Shown: piece after piece, positions 27,274-36,074 of the stretch | Layout of the letters: each line of letters begins with the position of its first letter | Position numbering within the stretch: the stretch's first letter is position 1 | Assembly: GCF_014652375.1 (NCBI RefSeq) | Contig: NZ_BMYR01000001.1 | Location: 420,292-484,291 of the forward strand | Direction: 5' to 3' | Length of the DNA stretch: 64,000 bases | From: Alishewanella tabrizica | GTDB taxonomy: Bacteria; Pseudomonadota; Gammaproteobacteria; Enterobacterales; Alteromonadaceae | Translations under genes and position numbers: made by a program | The notes under the pieces: model-generated | What the model was told of the DNA's origin: nothing | The model's input: only the letters and a program-made list of their open reading frames with translations | The model's database searches: none

Positions 27274-28059
27274 TTGATACCAGAGATTACGCTTACCCTT
27301 GAGCTCTTGCTGCTATTGTGCAGTGTGGCATTTATTGCCGGTTACATTGATGCCATTGCTGGTGGAGGCGGTTTATTAACGGTTCCCGCATTGCTCACCG
27401 CCGGTTTGCCGCCTCATGTCGTATTAGGCACCAATAAACTGGCAGCGACCTTTGGCTCAATGACGGCTTCTGTAACCTATTATCGTAAAAAACTGTTCAA
27501 CCCTGATTTTTGGCGGTATAGCCTGGTGTTTACTGCTATAGGCGCCATTTTAGGCACGCTGGCGGTGGATCAAATCAGCACCGAGTTGCTAGAAAAAATA
27601 TTACCCATTTTGATTTTATTTGCCGCGCTGTATACGTTATTTAATCGTATGCAACCAGACGATCGCCTTGCTTTACCCGAAAAAAATCGAAAACTCTATT
27701 GGCAACAACGGCTTCAAGGTTTAACACTCGGGTTTTACGATGGTGTAGCGGGTCCAGGTGCCGGTGCGTTTTGGATGGTCTCAACCATGGCGCTGTATAA
27801 AATAAATCTGCTACTCGCCAGTGGCGTAGCGCGAACGATGAATTTTGTTAGCAATGGTTTTTCATTGGCGGCTTTTATTATCTTAGGGCATGTACACTTT
27901 ACGTTGGGTATTGCTATGGGATTATGCTTAATGTTAGGTGCCTGGTTAGGCGCACACTCGGCAATCCGTTTTGGCAGTAAATTTATTCGACCTATTTTTA
28001 TCAGTGTAGTGATTGCCATTGCCGCTCGGCTCGCGTGGCAGGCATGGAGCCAAGGCTAA
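27274..28059 (+). CDS. TSUP/TauE-SafE family permease (YfcA-like)
   Basis: A 261-residue inner-membrane protein with about eight hydrophobic segments in two similar halves. The glycine-rich signature AIAGGGGLLTVPALL (half 1) and DGVAGPGAGAFWMVS (half 2) are those of YfcA-type TSUP transporters. The family exports or imports sulfite, organosulfonates or sulfur compounds; the substrate here is unknown. The start is TTG, with AGGA nine bases upstream, and no nearby ATG fits. Its TAA overlaps the ATG of priC (TAATG), so expression is coupled. Confidence 0.9.
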   Translation: MIPEITLTLELLLLLCSVAFIAGYIDAIAGGGGLLTVPALLTAGLPPHVVLGTNKLAATFGSMTASVTYYRKKLFNPDFWRYSLVFTAIGAILGTLAVDQISTELLEKILPILILFAALYTLFNRMQPDDRLALPEKNRKLYWQQRLQGLTLGFYDGVAGPGAGAFWMVSTMALYKINLLLASGVARTMNFVSNGFSLAAFIILGHVHFTLGIAMGLCLMLGAWLGAHSAIRFGSKFIRPIFISVVIAIAARLAWQAWSQG

Positions 28060-28613
28060 TGGATACCCAGCAACAAATTATCCAGTTAAAAACGCTGTTA
28101 CAGCAATTACTCAGCTGGGCACAACAATTGGATCGGAAAAAAAAAGCGGGCAAACCCACCCACTGGTTCGATTCTGCTTTATTTAGCTGCCACTCGCCCG
28201 ATCTTGCTGATTATGTTTTAGATAGTCTACGCCATGTCGAACATTTACAACGCCAAGCTGAGCATTTATCAATAGCCGCTCGTCAGCGTTTAATTGAACG
28301 CGTCAATGAACAAGTAAACGCACTCACGTTGGCGTTTCGTAATCGTGACGTGCGCCAAGCACCCAGTATTACGCGCACCAAAGCGGTCGTGCAACAATTG
28401 GCCGCAAGTGGTCAACAGCTTTATCAACAACTCAGTGAATATCAGCAATTTGAGCAACGTTTATTAGATATGGTGCGATTAGCGCAGCGTGATCAAAGCG
28501 CCGATGCAACACACAAAACACTGGCACTGCAAGCGCGATTAGGTCGTTGTCGGCGAGCAATTGATGAAGTTGAACAACAAATACAACAGCTTGAATCAGG
28601 TAAATTGGTATGA
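28059..28613 (+). CDS. priC: Primosomal replication protein PriC
   Basis: A 184-residue, helix-rich protein. The C-terminal half (QQFEQRLLDMVR and LQARLGRCRRAIDEVEQQIQQLE) aligns well with E. coli PriC, which loads DnaB at stalled forks. The N-terminal half is more divergent, as usual. The ATG overlaps the permease stop (TAATG), and its own stop overlaps the ATG of the next gene (ATGA). The identification rests on the C-terminal pattern and length. Confidence 0.83.
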   Translation: MDTQQQIIQLKTLLQQLLSWAQQLDRKKKAGKPTHWFDSALFSCHSPDLADYVLDSLRHVEHLQRQAEHLSIAARQRLIERVNEQVNALTLAFRNRDVRQAPSITRTKAVVQQLAASGQQLYQQLSEYQQFEQRLLDMVRLAQRDQSADATHKTLALQARLGRCRRAIDEVEQQIQQLESGKLV

Positions 28614-29557
28614 CAGTAGACTTACCCGCATTGGTTTATCATGAATGTTATAGTGAGTTAATTTTACCGCCTTTACATCGCTATCCTATCGGCAAATATC
28701 GTACTTTGTATCAACGTTTACGTGAGCTGGGTGTACCAGCAGAGCAGTTTTCCACCCCATCAGCAATTATGCCATCGTCACTGGCGGTGATTCATGATCC
28801 ACAATATATCCAGAGTTTATGTGAAGGCACGCTAGATCCAAAAGCGATGCGCCGTATTGGTTTCCCTTGGTCGCAACAGCTAATTTCTCGCTCATTAACC
28901 TCTACCGCCGGTACCTTACTGGCGGCTGAACTCGCATTAGCACAGGGCTCACAAGGCTTGGCGATACATTTGAGCGGCGGCTACCACCACGCTTTTTACG
29001 ATGTAGGAAGCGGTTTTTGCTTGTTTAATGATTTAGCATTTACTGCCGCCACGTTACAACAACGTGGCGTAGGCCCGATCTTAATTTTCGATTTAGACGT
29101 GCATCAAGGTGATGGCACCGCACAACTTTTTAGCGAAAATCGTCACATCATTACTGCTTCAATTCACTGCGAAAAAAACTTTCCAGCACGTAAACAGCAT
29201 TCGGATTGGGATATTGGTTTAGACCGTAATTGTAGTGATGCAGCTTATTTGGAGGCCGTATCACAAAGCTTGACCAGTCTACTAAGCTGGCACAAACCGG
29301 AATTAGTCATTTACGATGCCGGCGTTGATGTGCATCATGCGGATGATTTAGGACTCCTCAATTTAAGCACAGCCACCATTGCGGCCCGAGATGAACTGGT
29401 GCTGAGCCTTTGTCAGCAGCAAGGTATTCCCGTTGCTGCAGTCATTGGTGGCGGCTATCAACGTGATTTAGACGCCCTTACGCAGGTCCATCTGCAATTG
29501 TTCAAAGCCGCTTTTACGGTAAAAGGCTCACCTTTGGGGAGCAAAATAAAATCCTAA
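28610..29557 (+). CDS. Histone deacetylase-family zinc amidohydrolase
   Basis: A 315-residue arginase-fold deacetylase. The catalytic His pair is GGYHHA (126-127), the zinc ligands are in DLDVHQGDGT (Asp163, His165), and the third is expected in VDVHHADD. Bacterial members deacetylate polyamines, acetoin-related substrates or proteins; the substrate here is unknown. It overlaps priC by four bases (ATGA) and is the last gene of the permease-priC operon. Its 3' end overlaps the convergent tryptophan dioxygenase gene by 30 bp. Confidence 0.92.
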   Translation: MTVDLPALVYHECYSELILPPLHRYPIGKYRTLYQRLRELGVPAEQFSTPSAIMPSSLAVIHDPQYIQSLCEGTLDPKAMRRIGFPWSQQLISRSLTSTAGTLLAAELALAQGSQGLAIHLSGGYHHAFYDVGSGFCLFNDLAFTAATLQQRGVGPILIFDLDVHQGDGTAQLFSENRHIITASIHCEKNFPARKQHSDWDIGLDRNCSDAAYLEAVSQSLTSLLSWHKPELVIYDAGVDVHHADDLGLLNLSTATIAARDELVLSLCQQQGIPVAAVIGGGYQRDLDALTQVHLQLFKAAFTVKGSPLGSKIKS

Positions 29558-30625
29558 TTGCCGTTTTATGGCTTGTGGTAATGCAGGTAATGCAGATTTG
29601 GGTAACAAAAACGTCGCCATTGAAAACAAATCGGTGAATATACGATTTTTTTCCGTGGTGCGCTTCAGATAATCGTGCCCAGAAGAACCGCCAGTCCCTA
29701 TTTTACTGCCCAACATACGTTGTACCATCATGGCATGTTTATAGCGCCAGATAGTTAATTGCTCATCAACTTCGGTTAAACACGTTAACAGCTGAAAAGG
29801 CAAATTAAATAAGGGTTCTTCCTGATAAAGATTTATAAACAACGCTGACAACATGGCCTTTTGGCTTAGCCGAAAACTGCCCTGCTGCTGCAGTGTCTGA
29901 TATTGTTGCGCGTCCAATAAGGCCGCAAACTTTTCCCGGGTACGCGCGATCTCCGCTAGCTGTAGCGCACGTTCATGCTCAGCAATTTGCGTAATACTTG
30001 AGACAATCGCCTGATCACGCGCCAACATAGTCTCGGTCGCTTGCTGATACATTTGCCAAAAACTGAATTCATCAAATTGTAAAAAGGGCATGCGTTCTAG
30101 CCATTTTTCAACGCGCTCAAATAAACTGGGTTCATGCTCCAAGGCTTGCAAGAAGACCCGATCAGGTTCGTTTAAACGACTGTAAAACGCATTTTTGTCA
30201 AAATCGATTCGGTACTCCGTTTTTAATCCCAAGCCAATTTCTAACATTTTAAACTGAATACTTTGAAAGCCTGATGCGGGAACCAAATAATCCCGAAACG
30301 CCATAAAATCTTGAGGTGTCATGGTCTCTAATACGGCAATTTGTTGATTCAGTAGCTGTTGGATACTGATGATCCTTTTTAGCTTGTGCACGATACCGGT
30401 TAGTTGCTCATCCTTGACTTCAGCCGCGGCAAACACCGACATGACTGCTTTTAACTCATGCAAAATTTGCTTAAACCATAACTCGTACACTTGATGCACA
30501 ATAATAAACAAGGTTTCGTCGTGTGCCTCTGCGCCGTAACGCGCACTCTCGGGTGCTTGAGCCGTTAACAGTTTGTCGAGTTGTAAGTAATCGCCATAAT
30601 AACAAGGTGTGGTATTTTTTTGCAT
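29528..30625 (-). CDS. kynA: Tryptophan 2,3-dioxygenase
   Basis: A heme enzyme opening the indole ring of tryptophan to N-formylkynurenine, the first step of the kynurenine pathway. The protein is 365 residues. Substrate and heme-pocket segments are clear: YGDYLQLDKLL near 10, FIIVHQVYELWFKQI (40-54, with Phe40 and His44 equivalent to the substrate-pocket Phe and His), and GTGGSSGHDYLK near 325-336. It is longer than the short Xanthomonas enzyme. No other kynurenine gene is in the window. The 3' end overlaps the deacetylase gene. Confidence 0.94.
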   Translation of the reverse strand: MQKNTTPCYYGDYLQLDKLLTAQAPESARYGAEAHDETLFIIVHQVYELWFKQILHELKAVMSVFAAAEVKDEQLTGIVHKLKRIISIQQLLNQQIAVLETMTPQDFMAFRDYLVPASGFQSIQFKMLEIGLGLKTEYRIDFDKNAFYSRLNEPDRVFLQALEHEPSLFERVEKWLERMPFLQFDEFSFWQMYQQATETMLARDQAIVSSITQIAEHERALQLAEIARTREKFAALLDAQQYQTLQQQGSFRLSQKAMLSALFINLYQEEPLFNLPFQLLTCLTEVDEQLTIWRYKHAMMVQRMLGSKIGTGGSSGHDYLKRTTEKNRIFTDLFSMATFLLPKSALPALPQAIKRQLGFYFAPQR

Positions 30626-30860
30626 CGGGTTGCCTCCGTGGCCTAAGGGTGTGGCATTGTAACAAGGCTCAACACTAACTCAATCTTTCAGTGGTCTTTT
30701 CTGTCGAAGCTGATTATGCTGATAGCGTAAGTCTGTTAAGGCACATAATTGATGCGGTTAGCGATCAACGCGGTTCATCGCGTTGGCTTTGTCGCAGTTA
30801 GGCGCTTGCTTATCGCACCTTTTACCCTATTATATTTAAGCCCGTTTAGGAGTTATAAAC

Positions 30861-31118
30861 ATGAAATTAGATGACGATATTCATAATTATTACGAAAAAT
30901 TAGTACTCGATCACATTATCGCGCTGGGACTTGACCAAGAGAAAGATCCTGAATATTTGGCAGATCTTTGCTGCATCTCGCTTAATCTGTTGCCACCGCG
31001 CTATATACGATATGAAGTCGATATGGCGTTTTACATGCCGCAGAGCGAGCGTTTTGAAATGTCGATGAAAGTCAAAGAGGCCGTGGCCAGAGCATGCAGC
31101 TTTTTGGATAACCAGTAA
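30861..31118 (+). CDS. ComFB-domain protein
   Basis: An 85-residue acidic protein. The segment CCISLNLLPPRYIRYEVDM fits the late-competence ComFB family (LN.LPP.YV). Family members are small, often cysteine bearing, and in cyanobacteria bind cyclic dinucleotides. The role in proteobacteria is unknown. AGGAG lies before the ATG. It is alone, upstream of the SRP RNA on the other strand. Confidence 0.8.
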   Translation: MKLDDDIHNYYEKLVLDHIIALGLDQEKDPEYLADLCCISLNLLPPRYIRYEVDMAFYMPQSERFEMSMKVKEAVARACSFLDNQ

Positions 31119-31179
31119 TAGATTTTTTGCTGGCAGAAAATTCAATCGGCGAAGCGTAGACAAAATGGGCTTTAAAGGT

Positions 31180-31293
31180 GGGTGGCAACTCCACCAGCCA
31201 CATCCCGGCACATACATCATAAACTGTGGCTGCTTCCTTCCGGACCTGACCAGGTTCGCCTACTAGTATTGCGAGAGGACCAATGGAGTTACC
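31180..31293 (-). ncRNA. ffs: 4.5S RNA, signal recognition particle RNA (small bacterial type)
   Basis: The minus strand has the conserved core CAGGTCAGGTCCGGAAGGAA followed by GCAGCC, identical to E. coli 4.5S RNA around the GGAA tetraloop. The 5' end GGTAACTCCA pairs with TGGAGTTGCC near the 3' end (one G-U), and ACCC closes the molecule. With these ends the RNA is 114 nt, the same as in E. coli. It forms SRP with Ffh for co-translational targeting. Confidence 0.96.
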
Positions 31294-31426
31294 ATTGCAG
31301 TGCTATTGTGATTGAAATAAGAGGCTAAGAAGCCGCTTCACAACACAGGTGCATTATCCGTAAAAGGCGAGTCTGTTGCAAGCGCTATCCGGCTGAATAA
31401 CGCTTTGCTGCTGATAAAACAAGCAA

Positions 31427-32299
31427 TTAGTTACCTAATGCTTGCTGATACGCGGTCAACAACGCTTTTAAACGTTGTTGCTGTGCAGGCGATAAACGTA
31501 ATACTTGTTTTTGCGCTTCGGGAAGTGCTTCAAGCTGCTCATCAGCATAAGTATAAAACACGGTGGGTCGCGTTAACTCAACATCAGCATCCAAACGCGG
31601 TGTGGCCAATAATACGGCAATAGCCTGACGCAAACGCTGATCAAACGTCAAATCTGGATAGCCAAGCTCAGCAAATGCTTCATCTAAAAGCGGCTGATAG
31701 CGCTGTTTTAACGCTAATAATTGCCTAACCGGCACACTTTCGAGTAACTGTATATACGGCTCGTAGCGTGTTGCATTATTCGGTGACACTTTATAACGAT
31801 CTTGTGCAATATTTTCTACCTGATAACCACTCGCTGGAGCTGTTAACACATTATGCCCAGCCACTAATTGTCCTTGCGCGAGGTTATCGATAGTCACCAC
31901 AAAGTGACGAATCATCTCCTCTCGGTTGAACAAACCGGCTAAACCCGGCTTCCAATTTAACGCAAAAAAATCAGCCGCTAACATCGCATCTGAATCGTCT
32001 AACGCAGGAAGTGGTGGCAATACGGGTTCTGGGATCACTGGCTCGGCGGGCTCTAGTTGAACTTGAGCAACAACCGGAGACTCCGTAGGAATAATAGCAG
32101 GCTCGGGTTCAGACAACGTGGGTGCGGGATCAGGTGTAACGTCTGGCGTCGGAAGTATCACAGGCGGTAACGCCACAGTCTCTGTGTTGTCGTCGCCACC
32201 GCTAAATAACAGCCAAAGTGCACCAATAATGATAATGACCACGCCGGCTAAACCGGCATAATAAACTGATTGACCCGTACCTGAAGCCTGTTGTGTCAT
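31427..32299 (-). CDS. DUF3014 domain protein, membrane anchored
   Basis: A 290-residue protein with a short N-terminal tail, one membrane helix (about 13-33), a long Pro/Glu/Val-rich linker (40-105) and a C-terminal globular domain of the DUF3014 family (FNREEMIRHFVVTIDNLAQG is typical). The linker should span periplasm from an inner-membrane anchor. Function is unknown. The stop is about 130 bp from the SRP RNA promoter side, and patatin diverges upstream. Confidence 0.85.
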   Translation of the reverse strand: MTQQASGTGQSVYYAGLAGVVIIIIGALWLLFSGGDDNTETVALPPVILPTPDVTPDPAPTLSEPEPAIIPTESPVVAQVQLEPAEPVIPEPVLPPLPALDDSDAMLAADFFALNWKPGLAGLFNREEMIRHFVVTIDNLAQGQLVAGHNVLTAPASGYQVENIAQDRYKVSPNNATRYEPYIQLLESVPVRQLLALKQRYQPLLDEAFAELGYPDLTFDQRLRQAIAVLLATPRLDADVELTRPTVFYTYADEQLEALPEAQKQVLRLSPAQQQRLKALLTAYQQALGN

Positions 32300-32444
32300 A
32301 GCATTCTACCCATACTCACTGAAAAATTACCTAAAAAGAGGTATAGCATTGCATTAATCTGAAATATCAGCAATATACTCTTTATGCACGGTAGTCTGTT
32401 TACACAGAGCCTGATAATAAGAAAAAGTTCATTTAAGGAAGAAC

Positions 32445-33650
32445 ATGGCAGTTACATCTGAGCCGGCTGCACACAAAACGGCGCTTTTGCTTACAGGGGG
32501 CGGAGCACGCGCGGCCTATCAAGTTGGCGTACTAAAAGCGATCGCAAGCCAATATCCACGCACAAGCCCTTTGCCCTTTCAGATTATTTGTGGCACGTCG
32601 GCAGGCGCCATCAACGGTGCGGGGTTAGCGTGTTATGCGTCCTGTTTTCACCTGGGTGTAAAAAAAATAGAATCAGTGTGGCGCAATTTTCATACAAGCC
32701 ATGTGTATTATTCTGATTATCCTCGTCTTTTAAGGCAGCTGATCCGCAGCATTTACAGCGCCTTTCAAGCTGACTATGCCAACAAAAAACCCGTGAGCTT
32801 GCTCGACAATAAACCGTTGAAGCAATTATTAACGCGCATTTTGGATTTGCAGCGGATTGATCGCAATATTATGCGTGGGTATTTATCCAGCTTTTCAGTT
32901 ACCGCATCCTGTTATAACAGCGGCGATTCGATTAGCTTTTTTCAATCTGATAGCGCGAATGAATGGCGCCGAGCAAAACGTTGCGGTCAAAAAACGCTGT
33001 TAGGCATTCATCACTTATTGGCTTCGGCCGCGATCCCGTTGATTTTCCCATCAGTGCGGATCCATCAACAATACTATGGGGATGGCTCAGTAAACCAATT
33101 GGCTCCCCTTAGTGCGCCGATTCACTTAGGCGCTGACAAAATTTTAATCATTGGTGTCGATGATCCTAGGCCTACTGAGCAACATAATCGGTTACTGCAT
33201 CATCCAGATGTCGCGACGGTAGCTGGACATTTGCTAGATACCGTGTTCACCGATACCCTTAACTCTGATCTTGAGCGATTAAACCGTATTAATAAAACCG
33301 CTGAAGTCTTACAGCAGCATAATATTGCTACCGAGCTAAAACCTATCCAAAGTTTATTGATCAATCCTAGCCAGAACTTTAGTCAGCTCGCCAGTGAATA
33401 CTTTTTATGTTTACCCATGGCGATTCGTACCTTGTTACGCTTAACCGGTATTCGACAACATTCTGACTCCAGTTTAGTCAGTTATTTATTATTTGAACAA
33501 AAATATACGCGCCGTTTAGTAGAATTAGGCTATCAAGATGGTATGAATCAGTTACCTCACATCATGCAATTTCTTGCCGCGCCCTCGCCATTCGCGCCGC
33601 AAGAGAACGCCGTCAAAAAGACGACACACGCAGAAGTAATCAAAAAATAG
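32445..33650 (+). CDS. Patatin-like phospholipase family protein
   Basis: A 401-residue serine hydrolase. The oxyanion hole GGGARAAYQVG (18-28), nucleophile motif GTSAG (Ser52 at 50-54) and catalytic Asp in DGS (near 212) form the patatin Ser-Asp dyad. It is expected to cleave acyl esters of lipids. No signal peptide is seen, so it is probably cytoplasmic or membrane-associated. AAGGAAG lies upstream of the ATG. A GGDEF gene follows about 80 bp later on the same strand. Confidence 0.92.
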   Translation: MAVTSEPAAHKTALLLTGGGARAAYQVGVLKAIASQYPRTSPLPFQIICGTSAGAINGAGLACYASCFHLGVKKIESVWRNFHTSHVYYSDYPRLLRQLIRSIYSAFQADYANKKPVSLLDNKPLKQLLTRILDLQRIDRNIMRGYLSSFSVTASCYNSGDSISFFQSDSANEWRRAKRCGQKTLLGIHHLLASAAIPLIFPSVRIHQQYYGDGSVNQLAPLSAPIHLGADKILIIGVDDPRPTEQHNRLLHHPDVATVAGHLLDTVFTDTLNSDLERLNRINKTAEVLQQHNIATELKPIQSLLINPSQNFSQLASEYFLCLPMAIRTLLRLTGIRQHSDSSLVSYLLFEQKYTRRLVELGYQDGMNQLPHIMQFLAAPSPFAPQENAVKKTTHAEVIKK

Positions 33651-33731
33651 CTATTAAAATCAATATCATAGAATAATGGCTTGATACTTGCTTATTTACA
33701 CCAAGTGCAATTGAACAACGATGGTGTTGAT

Positions 33732-34673
33732 ATGTGGCAAGAATCGGGCAACTTAACAAATGCGTTTGGCGATCTAACGATTAGTAGCAACTGGCAAGAC
33801 AGTCCAGACTGTAGTGAAAACAGTTTGGTAAGCCAATTACAAACCACGTTAGATTTACAGCAGCAGTTGGACATTTTTTCAATGAGTGCGGGCAGAGTCC
33901 TTACGTTGAGCGGCTTAACCTTAAAAACAGCTTTAGGTGAGTTTACGGCACGTGGCTCAAAAAATGGCCAACACCAACATCTAGTGACTTTAACTTTAGA
34001 AAAACAAGTACTGGCTGAGTTATGCTACGAAGCGGAGTACGCTTTTACTCCCCTAATTCAACAACAACTCTTATTATTAGAATCTGAGTGGTTATTTGCT
34101 TTACGTAATGCTTTGGTCGTTAGCCGTTTACAACAAATGGCATTAAAAGATCCGCTTACCTTGTTAGGTAATAGACGCTTTTTTGACGACAGTTTTGCTA
34201 AAGCCATACAACTGGCCAAAAGACACCAGTCTCCGTTTGTATTGTTGTTACTCGATTTAGATAACTTTAAACAGGTTAACGATATTTCTGGGCACAGCGT
34301 TGGTGATGACGTGCTACTAAAAGTAGCCGATTGTATGCGTGATACCTTACGCGCCACAGACAGTTTGTTTCGGTTTGGTGGTGATGAATTCGCCGTATTA
34401 TTAAGCGACAGTGATGCTGAGCATGCTGAACGAGTTTCAGAGCGTTTATTGCAGGCGATTAAGCAAGATGCTTTTTTAGCCGAGCATCAGGTTGGGTGTA
34501 GCATTGGTCTTGCCCGACTGGCGCCAGAGCAACAAGCTAGAGATGTTTTTCATCAAGCCGATGAGGCCTTATACCAAGCCAAGTTGTCTGGCAAAGGTAA
34601 AGTCCGTCATAGTTCACTTACTCGCCCAAAGTTTGCTGAGGCACGCGCTGGGGCGTTACTGGCTGCCAGCTAA
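33732..34673 (+). CDS. GGDEF diguanylate cyclase with uncharacterised N-terminal domain
   Basis: A 313-residue cytoplasmic protein. The GGDEF domain (140-300) has FRFGGDEF at 213-220 and an inhibitory-site motif RATD at 207-210, so it should make c-di-GMP with product feedback. The first 130 residues are not PAS by eye; they contain predicted strands (ALGEFTARG, HLVTLTLEKQVLAEL) and might be a small GAF-like sensor. ATG at 33732 is chosen because the in-frame TTG at 33681 lacks a ribosome site; the site at 33732 is also weak. The 3' end overlaps tilS by 56 bp. Confidence 0.87.
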   Translation: MWQESGNLTNAFGDLTISSNWQDSPDCSENSLVSQLQTTLDLQQQLDIFSMSAGRVLTLSGLTLKTALGEFTARGSKNGQHQHLVTLTLEKQVLAELCYEAEYAFTPLIQQQLLLLESEWLFALRNALVVSRLQQMALKDPLTLLGNRRFFDDSFAKAIQLAKRHQSPFVLLLLDLDNFKQVNDISGHSVGDDVLLKVADCMRDTLRATDSLFRFGGDEFAVLLSDSDAEHAERVSERLLQAIKQDAFLAEHQVGCSIGLARLAPEQQARDVFHQADEALYQAKLSGKGKVRHSSLTRPKFAEARAGALLAAS

Positions 34674-35976
34674 GCCAATTCTTACCAGCCGTTGCCGCGC
34701 AACGGCTGGCAAAGCCTACAACGGCATAAAGGGTCTCATCTGCAAATAATAGCGGGACCTGACTGCGCTGCCAAGGCGGCACTTGCCATAGTTTAAACCA
34801 CTGTTTTAACGGCTTAGTGGGCTGGCCACTTGGTTTAAAGTTGCTACTGAGTAAACCAAAACCGACAGTAAATTCTTGGTGATCAGAAGCAATCGCTACC
34901 GCACCTTGTATACCCTCTGCATGCCAGTGCAAATAGCCCTGTCCCTCTGCGACATATTGAGGTTTACCCACGCTAACCACAGCGGCCATCCCTGAGCGAA
35001 TGGCTGGCGGATCAGCCAGTAGGTATAGCCAATGTAAATACCGACGCACCTGCAACGAACCTAAATGTAATATCGGTGTAGCATCTTGACGGGCGCCAAT
35101 CACTTCAGCTTGCAACGTACTGAGCCATTGCGTATCCGGATTCAGGCCTGCAGCTGCCAGCCATTGTCGTATAACTAAGGGCTGTTGTAACGGATGATAC
35201 TGTGCTAAACGCAATAGATTAAGACGATCGCCCTCTAAACAAGCCGTTAATGCCAACGAGGTGTAATGTTCAGCCAATGTATGCGCGTGTTGTAAATGTT
35301 CAGCACTGCGCGTCACCGTTTTGGTCAGCGCTGGCCAGCGCTGTTTCAATGGTGGTGCAATAATGTGACGCAAAAAATTGCGATCAAAGTCAGTATTTGC
35401 GTTACTGTCATCTTCAATCCAATGTAGCTGTTCAGCAACAGCGAACGCTTCAAGTTGCTGCCGAGAAAACGTTAACAACGGCCGATATAATTGCCCTTGT
35501 GCAAAAGCGCGTAGCTGGGGGATCCCGGCTAAACCGGTTAAGCCTGCGCCGCGTTTTAACGCCAATAGTACTGTTTCAAGCTGATCGTCAGCGTGATGCG
35601 CCGTTAAGAGAAGGGTGGAAGGGGTTGTGACAAATTGCGCTAAGGCAGCATATCGTGCGGTTCTAGCTTCTTGCTCAACATTATGCTGAGGATCTAGGCT
35701 CACATAACGCAAATGGAAATCGACCTGACGCGCTCGGCATTGCGTCTCACAAAAAGTCGCCCAGGCATCGGCCTGACGATTAAGACCATGATGCACATGA
35801 ACAGCAAATAAAGCTATGGCCATATCGTGGCAGATTGGGGCAAGAATATGCAGCAACACCTGCGAATCTAAACCACCACTGTAGGCTAACACCAGCCGAG
35901 TTTCCCCAGCTGGGTGTGCTAACTGCTCAATTTGCGCTAACAGTGCTGTTTTGATAACTTGTGCAAGTGCTAACAT
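34618..35976 (-). CDS. tilS: tRNA(Ile)-lysidine synthase TilS
   Basis: This enzyme attaches lysine to cytidine 34 of the AUA-reading tRNA-Ile, using ATP. The 452-residue protein has the N-type ATP pyrophosphatase motif SGGLDS (33-38), followed by an HVHHGL and HHADDQLET pattern typical of TilS, then the two C-terminal substrate-binding domains. The gene is essential in most bacteria. It follows accA on the minus strand, as in E. coli, where a few genes intervene. Its last 56 bp overlap the convergent GGDEF gene. Confidence 0.95.
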   Translation of the reverse strand: MLALAQVIKTALLAQIEQLAHPAGETRLVLAYSGGLDSQVLLHILAPICHDMAIALFAVHVHHGLNRQADAWATFCETQCRARQVDFHLRYVSLDPQHNVEQEARTARYAALAQFVTTPSTLLLTAHHADDQLETVLLALKRGAGLTGLAGIPQLRAFAQGQLYRPLLTFSRQQLEAFAVAEQLHWIEDDSNANTDFDRNFLRHIIAPPLKQRWPALTKTVTRSAEHLQHAHTLAEHYTSLALTACLEGDRLNLLRLAQYHPLQQPLVIRQWLAAAGLNPDTQWLSTLQAEVIGARQDATPILHLGSLQVRRYLHWLYLLADPPAIRSGMAAVVSVGKPQYVAEGQGYLHWHAEGIQGAVAIASDHQEFTVGFGLLSSNFKPSGQPTKPLKQWFKLWQVPPWQRSQVPLLFADETLYAVVGFASRCAATAGKNWLSWQPVTPQRVPQQTLGE

Positions 35977-36074
35977 CCAGCCCCTAACCTACGCAGGTCA
36001 ACGTCACACTTTACTGTCTTGCGCTTCTAGCGTTTTGAGCAACAACGCCTAAACAGTAAAAACCCAAGACGATG

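Noticed and set aside
36010..36060. TTTACTGT / ACAGTAAA inverted repeat between tilS and accA
   Set aside because: The 35-nt loop and AT-rich arms make it a weak structure; not called as a terminator.
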